This document shows positions 27,001-38,000 of a stretch of DNA of 60,000 nt, piece after piece. Under the pieces are notes generated by a model. That model searched no databases. It saw only the letters and a list, made by a program, of their open reading frames with translations, and had not been told where the DNA came from. The DNA comes from Symbiodinium natans (taxonomy: Eukaryota; Sar; Dinophyceae; Suessiales; Symbiodiniaceae). The translations under genes and the position numbers were made by a program. The first letter of the stretch is position 1. The number at the start of each line of letters is the position of its first letter. The stretch spans positions 511,001-571,000 of the forward strand of contig CAJNDS010000136.1 of assembly GCA_905221605.1 (NCBI GenBank), in the 5' to 3' direction.

Positions 27001-30000
27001 GATGCTCCTTCGGGGCGACCCAGCGCGAGAGAGACCGACGCAGCATTGACCCAGCATGCGATGTTGAAAAAACTCACTTGGGCCTCCAGCCTTGGGATGC
27101 TCCCCCTTGTACTTAAGAGTCCCTGATAGGGATGATAACTAAGGTCGAGGGTTTAGGGTTTAGGGTTAGGGTTTAGGGTCCTAGTACCCCCTATTCTAAT
27201 CCCTCTTATGGACTGCTAGCATACGGGGGGATGCCCCAAGGCCAACTGTGTCAGACTTATGAACCCCAGAGTCCACACCCTGGAGCAGCGAAACCCATAA
27301 CATCCGAATAAGGCCCCGTGAGTCATATGGGGGCTTACGGAAAATACGGGACCCCAAATATAGACCCCCCCCCCCCCCCCCCCCAAATAGAAGAAGGACC
27401 CCAAGAAGGTACCCCCCTAACATCGTAAACCTCAATATTAGACCCATGAACCCCCAGACCGTAGTGCGACATATCATATGTCCCACAATCCCTACGACCA
27501 CGCAGCTCCATCGTTTTGAAGGGTGTAGGGCTTGTCTGGGTTCAGGGTTCAGGCGGATGGGAGTGTGAGATTTGTTTAGGATGCAGGGTTTAGGTTGTCG
27601 ATTTGCCCGGTCTAGGGTTACAGGGTTCAGGGTTTAGGGCTTCAAACCCGACTATAACTGAATTCAGAACCACTTGCAACCTCAAGTACCCTTATTGCCC
27701 GAAGGCTCCAAGGACCCTCCTACAGAGGGACTGGTACCTCCTAGGAAGGGTTAAAGGTCAACCTTTACATTCCCCCAGATTACCAGAAACCCTAAACCCT
27801 TCTGGAGAGCAACCTAAGGTTGTCCATCAAGATGTCAGAGCTTTCAATGGGAGCGACCATGCATTCCAGCGAGGCAGGCCCTGCCAGTTCAGGGTTTACC
27901 TTAAGAACGTCCAGAGAACCTACATGTTTGTAGGCTCTCATTCTAAAAAGCCCCTTGTGAGATTCTTAGAGGTAACCCACAAGAACAGAAGGTTCTGGGC
28001 TCTAAAGGTGGGGTCTAGGAACCCCCTACGCAAATAAGCCTCGGGAAAGCAGTGCTAAGCGTACCAAGCCCTACCTGGGACTCTATTGACCTACAGTATT
28101 GCAGCAACCACCCCTTCAGTAGCAGGTAGAACCCATCAAACCCTAAACCCTAAACCCATTATGAACTGTAGGTAACGAGAGTCCCAGGTACAAAGCCTCC
28201 TAAGTTGGGCAGAAGCTTTTGCATTTCTTCATCTCTGCAATGGCCCCGTGGATCTGGGTGGCGGGAAAACCCTAAACCCTAAACCCCAAACCCCTGAACC
28301 CTAAAGCTTAGGTTTTGGATTGAGAGCCAGCCTTGGGGTTGTCATAACTATTTCGGACCAAAGTGCCCTCTGCTAGTGTCGGACTGGAGCCTTGCCAGCG
28401 AGTGCAAGTGCGAGAGTCGAAGAAACCCTCAACTTCTTCTTCCTTTTTTTGGGTTTCTTTTCTCCCCCCCCACCCCTCTTTTTTTTTTTTTTTTTTTGGG
28501 GGGGGGGCTTTCTGTCTCTTGCGTAAGTACCCCATTCAACAAAACAGGTACCACCTTGCTCCCACTTTATCTTTTTTTCCGACCTGCGTAAGGTTTAGGG
28601 TTTTAGGAAAAAGGCGTTTAATCCTATTTTCGGCTCCAGTACCATCCGGTAGGATTGTTGAAGGAGCATGTATGTTGGCGACATCTCGCGGACCTAGCGA
28701 AGTGGGGAATGTCCTTGGGATTTGCGAGGTTGCGTGAGGCTTCCTGCATCCGCTACAAGTGTGATCTGAGTACGTAGGGCGTAGGTACCTGATAAACCCT
28801 AAACCCTAAACCCTAAACCCTAAACCCTAAACCCTAAACCCTAAACCCTAAACCCTAAACCCTAAACCCTAAACCCTAAACCCTAAACCCTAAACCCTAA
28901 ACCAAACCCCAAACCCTAAACCCTAAACCCCAAACCCGCAGGCCTCCCCGGAGATGCGACACATCAGGGTGACAAGGCTGCAAAGGACTGTCGGCCTGCC
29001 TCTTGATAACGGGGGTTGGCTTGAACATATTCTGTAAACCTGAATTCCCTGAATCCCCTACGTCTTCCTTATTAAGCCACGTATTTGTGAATGTGAGTTT
29101 TCCTGAATTCCCTATATCATCCTTGTAAAGCCATGAAGAATTCAATCTTTCTAGGGCCCCCAAACTTGCCCCCTGATAATTAAGCCCAACCCCCCCTTTC
29201 CCGCAGGGGGGGGGGGGGGGGGAGGGAACCCTAAACCCTAAACCCTAAACCCTAAACCCTAAACCCTAAACCCTAAACCCTAAACCCTAAACCCTAAACT
29301 GGCAGCCCTGACCCGCCCGTGGGCGCAACTTTTTTGGGCTTGGGACTCTGCGGAGATGGGTTTTTAGGCCTTAGGGTTTAGGGCCAACCTGAGACGCTCT
29401 TTACTTACAGTTGAATGGGTTATACATTCAGGGAGGGCTGCCACTAAACTGCAGGCAATAATTAGAGTCCCAGGAAGGGCCTCGGACCCGCAGACAGTGT
29501 TCGTGGTGTGAATTCCTTGTCAAAGGGCTGAAGCTCCGCGAGTTTGCGGACTTCATGCCTTATCACATCAGGTCTTCAAAGGTGTAGCAGAAGGCCTGGG
29601 GATGAGGATTCAAGGCTAACTGGAGAGTCGACATTGAATGTTCCGCTACTGTGGTGCATGAGCCTTATTTCGATCGATTTAATTCCCAAGACTCAGGGGG
29701 GTGGAGAGAGGTACCCCAAACTCCCACACCGCATCGTCACATCCGCAAACGCAAGACCCTGACAAGGGCTCTATCCGGAAAGTCGAGTTTAGTTCCTCTC
29801 CATTCTTTTTGCAGCGCCGTGCTCCAGGTACTGGAGAACCGCCTGGACAAGACGATGATCAAATACAACGAGGCCAGAACCCCAAGATTTCTCAAAAAAA
29901 AAACCAAGATCCCTCAAACCCTATACGGGCAGTTCTCTCAATAAGGGCCCCCCTTTTTGGGGATCCCCGTCTAAAGGCTGCCGCCTCATAGTTGGGTGCC

Positions 30001-32031
30001 TTTAAAAGGGACCCTAATTTAGAGAACTACCCATACCCCTTACAGCGCCAGGATCCCGAAGTTCCTAAACCCTAAACCCCAAACCCCAAACCCTAAACCC
30101 CAAACCCTAAACCCTAAACCCTAAACCCTAAACCCTAAACCCTAAACCTCATGCCATCAACCTGAAACCCTAAACCGCATACGCCCATATTTGCTCTGGA
30201 AAGAACCAACCACATTCTTTTTGCAAAAAGCATGCTCTCAAACTTTGTTTAGGGTATAGCACAATGGTTCTACAGTAGAAAGTTCAGTTTTGTGTTTAGC
30301 TAATAGGGGTGTAAAGTTTCCCTAACCCCAAAAGCTCCATTTGTTTGATGGATGTAATCACATAAGAATACTGCCCCTCATAGGATTCTAGGCAAGAAAA
30401 GTGGGTTTTGGGTTCTCAAGGTAAGGTTCAGGGGCTTGAAGGGGCTCAATGGGCGCACCCCCCCATGAGCCCCGTCATTGACCACGTTACAAGGAGGGGC
30501 CCCCTTACTATACTAACAGTTAAGGGACTTATAACCTAATTTAGGATCCTTATACCCCAATTCAGGGGGGGGCCCCTCCTTGTATGTTGAGGAAAGACCA
30601 GGAGCTGTATGGTCCTCTAGATTTCGGAGGCTGGGGCCCTACAGCGCACATACCCGCCACGCAAGTGCAGGCGCAGAGCATTCGGAAGACCTACGAGGCG
30701 GGGTCTGTGACAGACGGGAAGTACCTTGAGGACTCGATTGAAAAAATGGGGGCCCTATGCTAGTCTTATCCGTGCTAAGGTAGCATGAGCCCTATAGGCC
30801 CTAAACCCTTTTAGGGGACAAATTTGGTCCTTAAGGTAGGCCTCAACTGTCACTTGCCTGAAAAGGAACGACCAGTAGGCCGAGGGCGGGTGTTAGAGTT
30901 GTTTGCTGCTTAAATATTGGGATGCCTTTTATACTAACAGTCCTTAATAAGGGATTCTACTACCCCTTATGAATAACCCCCATTAAGGACGGCTAGTATA
31001 AGGGGCGAACATCCCAAGATACACGTGTCTTCTTGGCATGTTGGGTCCTGTGCCGTGCTAGAACCCGAAATACGCTTAATTAGCATCAAGGACCTAAAGG
31101 AGGATCAAGGACCCAAAGGAGGGACCCTTCTAAGGGACCTTCAAAGGCATCTACATTACTTAGGGGCTACTTAGGCATATAGGGAAGACACAATGTACAT
31201 ATAGGAGTTATATAGGGGAATAAGGTGGAGGGTCCCTTCTAGACGTCCCTCCTTATAACCCTTAGTTCGAAGCTTTGTAAAGCTAGAGTCTGCCCCGAAA
31301 TGCCCTCTGACTCTAGCTCCAGCCTACGCGCCCATCAGTTGCCGTAACAATCTCGCGCCTCGAGCCTGACCTCTAAAGCCCCAACTCCCGAACCCTCCAT
31401 GTTCTTAAAGTTTAGGGTTTAGGGTTTAGGGTTTAGGGTTTAGGGTTTAGGGTTTAGGGTTTAGGGTTTAGGGTTTCTCCGCAGACAGGCCATCGTTCGG
31501 AGGCTCAAGGAAGAACGCAACCTAGCCGTGGAGATCGTGGAGTTTGTAGCACTTGAAGGTTTGGGGTTGGGATGGTTTAGGGTTTAGGGCTTAGGGATGA
31601 TAGCACCCCCAATTAGAGTCCCCCTCAAGGACTGTTAGTATAAGGGGGAACATCCCAAGTTCAATTGCGTTTGGGGTTGTGGGTTTAGGGTGGTTGCCCT
31701 TGGGATTCAGGGGCTGGTTCAGAATGAAGCACGTGTGTATTTTCGCACAATCCCTTTTTTGACATGTACTATGTGAGGGCTGTAAGTGTAGACAATTTTT
31801 GTGTAGTAATAACAATGCAAAATGACATGTATAGTACGAAATATAAAGGAGATGCAGCATGAAACATATATAGAGCACAGTCAATAGCGATAATATCTAC
31901 AATGTACACATATGATGTATATATGATGTACCAAACATGCATAGTACAATGCACGTGTGTATATATATATATATATATAGATATAGATATGTGGAATCTT
32001 ATTCAGAGTGCACATATTCAATATCCATCCA

Positions 32032-32069
<38 letters not shown>

Positions 32070-35000
32070 TCGTTAGTATATAGCCAATACATGCATTATA
32101 CAACATCAAGCCACAAGGTTCCCGAAACACACAGTGTATTTAATATGCATGGTATTTTTTCAGGCAAAAGTACTCTTGGTATAATGATATGATATTCTAG
32201 CTAGTCTATCTTATCATACCATAGGCAAAACCTCTAAACCCTAAACCCGGCATGTTGCCGACCATGCAGTTTTGATGGGCACGCCACGGGAGCCAATACC
32301 CCTTCAAGTAATTTCAAGTACGAGATGTACCTCACATACACTGAAAGGGGTCCGTACTGTGAAAAGCACTCAGGATTTAGGGTTCAGGGTTTAGGTGTTC
32401 AGGGTTTAGGGTTCAGGGTTTAGGGTTCTTGGTTCAGGGTTTAGGGTACAGGGTTTTGGGTTTAGGGTTTAGACACCACTAAGGGTTTTAGGCTGGCATT
32501 GGGCTCTCTAAGGCATGGGTTTCGACAACCAGCTTGCGGGCATCGAGCGGACGCTGAAGGCAGGCCAAGCACTTTGAAACTCAGCCTGATCCTGAAGGAC
32601 CAAACGTGAAACAGGGTCTACATAACTGTGATTGGTGAGTGTCTACAAGGTTCCTTTTGAATATTGGTGCGTGTATATGCCGAGTACCCCCCCCCCCCCC
32701 CCAGAAGGAACATATACCCTACTTAACATGGGATTTACGGTTCATTTGACCTTCAGAGGGATCATACTATTGGAGGGTTTGTGGTCCCAAATTTAGGGTT
32801 CGTTTGCTCCCCAAGAAATAGCCCCCGTAATGAGAGCTGGATGATTTGAAGTTGAAGTTGAAGTGTTCAAGCGCGTTCACCCGAAAAGGGGGAGGGGTTG
32901 GGTCAAATATTTTGAATCTTTCTATCTTGGCCCTCGGCTCTGGCGTCTTCTGTGTAGCAAGGAAGAAAGCGTGTACGACCCTCAGCAAATGGCTGGATGG
33001 ACTCTGGTACCAATTCACTGGAAACCAGGCTGGATGCCAGTTTCATCGTGGTCGTCGGAACGCTTGAGGTCCTATTCATATGTAGAATAGCCTACTCCGG
33101 CTTTATCAACCGGGCATTTCTCCTGCAAGTCGTTCGAAGTTGCCAAAGGTCAGTTCGACGAACATTGGTAGGGCCTATGGTGAAGGAGGATGAGAGGCTT
33201 GTGAACCAACAGGTAAAGGAGCTGCGTTTGAAGGTTGCACGCGTATTCATGAGATACCTCAGTGTACTCAATGCTTTGCTCTCGGGTGTGATCCTACTGC
33301 GTGCACGTCAGCCGGAAAGCGATCGCACGATCCCAAGCGTTACTTCTTGGACCATTGCGGCTATGTTCTTAATCGCCGCACTGATCGATGCATTTCCGGC
33401 CGTCCTTCATGTTGGAAACCTCAATCTGATCTATGTCATGGTCTTGCTCTACAGCACGCTTTTTGTGTCGCCTTGGCACGTGGCGCCTGAAGGTGTGGCA
33501 CAGAATTCCATGTTTCTGCTTTCCTTTGTTCGCATACCCGCCATTGGCATTGCGACTAGATCTGGACTGGTTGTGGCGTGCAACTTGTTGCCAGCTGGTC
33601 TGGTCATGCTACGGGCTGCTGTAGAAGAATGGCCGACTGCGATGCTATTTCGAATTGCATTTGGAGAGTTGGCCGGACTGTTTGTGGTTGTTTGTGCCGC
33701 TGCCTTGTTGCAGTTGGTGCTCAACTACCGCATCGAGCGAAGCCTCCAGTACAAGAAGATGGCATCAGACTTCAACGCTGCGTCATCGTTGCTCCACCTC
33801 ATATGCGACGCAGTGGTTGAGCTAGATAAAGATCCTTGGGGACGAAGTGAACCCTAAAAAAGGGTTCATGGTTCATCTTACCTTAAGAGGAATTCTAGTA
33901 GCTATAGGGTACATGACCCTCAGTTTTAGGGCTCATATTTGGTTCCCGAGGATCTTCGAATGGTTGAGCACACGCCCGGCCTGGCGGCAATGCTTTTTCG
34001 AGGCTCTGATTTCGAGGGTGCGCACTTCACCGACCTCCTGGCCGGCGCGGCAGAGGACCCGCAGACGAAAGTAGCCTCCTTTTGCTATTACATGGGTCGG
34101 TGGGGTTTAAGTAGGGATCCGGTGTTACAGGCGCATATAATTAGGGGTCATATGAGGGTATCTAGGGGCTATACTATAAGGTAGAAGGGTATCGGATAGA
34201 GAGGCCACCGGCCTTTATCAACCTTGCGTTGTACATGGGCATTTCCCAAAGTAAGGGCCCCCTTCACAACGAGAATCCTCATTAGAACGACTCCTCGGGG
34301 TACCCCTAATGTCCCGAATCCAGAGAGAGCTGCCAGGCCACAGGGTTGTATCCCACCCCCAAACACCCCTGACTGTGCTTTTTAAGGTCTATCTCTTAAG
34401 AAAGGCGGCCAAAAAGTGCTTACCCAGACCTGACTCGAGGCCGCAAGGGCCACAGAGCTGCTACGGCGCTTCGACGAAAGCACGGCGGACAGCGTCAATG
34501 CCCAGGCCTTCCAGACGCATCTAAAGGACAGCGACTCCAACAGGTTTCAGACAGAAGTCTTCCAGGTGATGTATCACACGCCGCGCGGCGAAGCACGGCA
34601 CCTCCTGGGCCTGCGCGACGTCACTGACCAAGGCTCCTTAACGGCCAGCAAGGCCTTGGATAGCTTTACCCTTGCTCCACAATCCTCAGCAGGAGAGCGC
34701 TGCGGTTCTGTAGACATCGACTCAGACCAGATGTCTGAAGGTGCTGGCGCAACAGAGCACTTGCAGACAAGCTTCGTGGCAAAGGACAAGTTCCTGTCCC
34801 TCCAGGTTGACATGGAGCTCCAGGTCATCCATGCATCTTCCAAGCCGTCATGTGTTGGCAAGAGGCTTGTGGAGCAACTTTCCAGCTCTGGGCTCGCGCT
34901 CTTGGAACGCACCGCGGTAGCCCAGTGGTGCCCCTTTCCCCCCTTTTTTTGTTTTTATTGGCTTCAAGGTACCCTTATGAAATAGCCAACCCCAAAACGG

Positions 35001-38000
35001 GAAACCCTAAACCCTAAACCCTAAACCCTAAACCCTAAACCCTAAACCCTAAACCCCAAACCCTAAACCCTAAACCCTAAACCCTAAACCCGAACCACCA
35101 TGGCATGGTGACTGGGCTACCTTAAGGCACTTGGGTCGACGCAAGGGAAGAAGATGTGGCCCTGTCCTTCTCTGCGCTGGAGCTTCGAGTCGGCTCCGCA
35201 AGCGACCGCGACCGTGCTGTGTTCAATGGCGTCCTCCAGGTCGAAGTAGCTGAGTGAGTACACTTTACACTTTTTAGGATACCATAATCTCTACAAAACC
35301 AAAAAGTGTACACTTTTTTGGGGGGCTTCTGAACTCAGCAACTGAGAGGTGGTTCAAACAAGCTCCGGCGACCGGCATTTGCTCTTGAGTTGCGTGATGC
35401 TCCCAAGCCCGCGCATGCCAAGTGCTCCCCGACTGAGCCTACTCGGCTCCGACTTTGTGATGACTGAGGAGGTTCAAGTTTCACCTCAGGCTGCAAGCAC
35501 TGGAGAGTATGTTTTTGTAGAGTTGTGAGAGGCCTGAGAGTATATGGACTTGTAGAAGCTTAAGTATATTATCTTGGTAGCCCAGTGGTACCCTTTGCCC
35601 CAATTTTTGGTACTGGGTTCCCTTATAAAATAACCAACCAGAAAAAGGTTGCCCTTATTACAATATGGTTACTGGGCATATGGTTACTGGGCTACTAAGT
35701 TATGTGGCATTTCAAAACCTCTGCGGAGCAGGGTGCCGCATGTAAAAGGCGCCGTGATTTTTCGAAGCTCCCCCTTCAGCTTGCGTAGGTGCATGCAACA
35801 CGTTGACCAGCGCGCACACACCAGCGAACAACACAGCGCAGGACTTGCTCAGAGGGTCCTAAGTACCTACGTAGTTGAAAGTAGGGTTTCGGGTTTAGGG
35901 GGTTTAGGGTTTAGGGTTTAGGGTTTAGGGTTTAGGAATTACTATTATGGTTTGGGCAAGTGTCTCCCAATATAGGTACATTGGACCCTTTGGGTTGTGC
36001 AGATCAACGTAGGCTTATGATGGGAAGCCGTGCCAGGGCTGCTCTAACGGGGGGGCGCCTGCAATTTTTTCTCCTCTCGCTGCGAAAGTCAGGTGCAAAA
36101 GGGCTTGCTGGGATTTAGGGTTTAGGGTTAGGGTTTAGGGGTTTGGGGTTTAGGGTTTAGGGTTTAGGATTTAGGGTTTAGGGTTTCGTGCCTCAGCCCT
36201 AAACGCCTGCAAGCCCCCTTCACGGTTCAAGGAGCCGACCAGAACCCGCAGGTGCTTCAAGGTGCAGTTGCGTACTATGCAAGGAGGGGCCCTAAACCCT
36301 AAACCCTAAACCCCAAACCCCAAACCCTAAACCGTGTCGTTATAAGTAGAGTTCTAAGGACCCTAAATTGGGTTATAAGGATCCCAAGTTAGGTGATAAG
36401 TCCCTTAGCTACAGTTAGTATAGTAAGGGGGCCCCTCCTTGTAGGGGTCGGAATAATTTTCAATAGTATCTATATCCCCCGGGGTTTTTTTGTTTACATA
36501 AAACCCAAGAGGATATTGAACATACTATTTTTGTTAAGGTTCTAAGGGGAGTAACGGTATTCCCTTATGGTCCCTTTATAGAGATTTTCCTACCCCCCCC
36601 CCCCCCCCCCCCCGAAACCCTATTCTACTTGGTGAGGCACTCCTACGCTAAGTAGGGGAAAACTGGGCTCGGGAGGGTTGGGCCTACCTGTGCAGCTTTG
36701 ATGATGTCCCTGGCCGTATCTGCCACTGCGAGAGTGCCTGTTTCAGCTGTTGGCCTACCGAAGCCGTGCAAGCATGAGTGAAGGGAGAAAGAGAGAGAGA
36801 GAGAGAGAGGAACAAACAACATACACACACACACACACACAAAGAAATAGAGAGAGAGAGAGAATCAGCAAGTAAGTGAGCGAGTGAGTGAGTGAGTCGA
36901 AACCTGAAACCCCCAAAAGGCGAAGGAGAGGGACTACGAGGAGCTGCTCCTCCTGTCCCACGATGCCTACCACGCCAAGGCCGCCGGCAGTGCCCAGATG
37001 ACAGCGTCGAGGTTAACCGGGGTTTAGGGTTTAGGGTGAAGGGTTTAGGGTTAAGGGTTTAGTTCGTGCTTAAAAAGGGTTTAGGGTTTAGGGTTTAGGC
37101 TGGGGGCTTAGGGTTTAAGGGCATTGGAATTTCTACCCTAATGTTGGGGTTCGTAAGGTAGGGCTTCAGGAGACGGTGGGACCCGGGGAAGCTCGCCTAT
37201 ACACCGTAGAGCTTTGACTGGTAGACCGAACCACTTGAACCTTAAGAAGGCGCATGGCCCAAATACTTTAGTATCCCTAAACCCTAAACCCTCAACCTCT
37301 TCCGCATGTTGGCGTCAAGCTCGGCCCCTAAACCCCCCCTAAACTCCTGGGCAGGAGATGGCCCAGGCGGAGTCCGAGCCCAAGTGGGAGCTGCGAGTTT
37401 AGAGTTTAGGGTTTAGGTTTAGGGTTTAGGGTTTAGGGTTTAGGGCTACTACTCAGTTTGTAAGTCTTAGTAGCTGAGTAGGTAACCTTTACCCGTTTGG
37501 TGTATGTATATAAATATAAATATAAATATAAATACATATATATATATATATTTATTTATATTTCCTACCATAATTGAAAGGTTAGCCTTTTTTGGCCCAG
37601 GGTACTCAGCAACTAGGAATTAGCATTGCTATGAGTACCTTTTTTTATTGCTTCTCATACTTTTTTATATGTTACCATTCCTCCTTTTTTACTATTACTA
37701 CTCTTGCTAGCTTTTCTGTTGTTACCAGGATTTCGACGATCACTCCAATTTCTATTAGTATAGTTGTAGCCATTATTCTTTGGTTTTACTACTATGATCG
37801 CAAATCCTGTCAGGTGCAGTTGGGGGGCGTTCAGGGTTTAGCGGTTCATGCTTGCAAGATTCAAAACTTAAGTAGTCTACCAAAGTATGGGCCCTTAGCT
37901 TGGGTCCCTTGTCATATAACCCTTGTTAAACACTCTACGTCATGAGGGCCCATACTTCGGATCCCTATAAGCAAGGGTAAGGGACCAGACCAAGGACCGA

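Larger units (their letters stand above)
25200..29571 (+). other. Unassigned exon-like fragments within docking intron 7
   Basis: Several short coding-like segments with plausible AG starts lie between repeat blocks. Examples: MSTIFGRLMPRLRDR at about 25220, a Cys-rich frame at about 25600, RSDFESTWCCEVYSF at about 26519, LAGVPIPEMKPLL at about 26715, KLLHFFISAMAPWIW at about 28213, CPLLVSDWSLASECK at about 28364, ASPEMRHIRVTRLQ at 28942 and a segment at 29494. They could be a third nested gene, but I could not join them into one protein or name a family. The rest is telomere-type arrays and families C, E, F and N. Confidence 0.35.

Noticed and set aside
33449-33724. Minus-strand and other-frame ORFs across 33.4-33.8 kb
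   Set aside because: Shadows of the nested membrane-protein exon, whose frame has hydrophobic segments and a matching downstream PAS-like region.
34574-34912. Minus-strand 112-codon frame
   Set aside because: Antisense shadow of nested-gene exon 3.
37592-37945. 117-codon frame with Ser/Thr/Ile-rich sequence
   Set aside because: Lies in docking intron 13 between inverted-repeat elements; simple composition and no family match.
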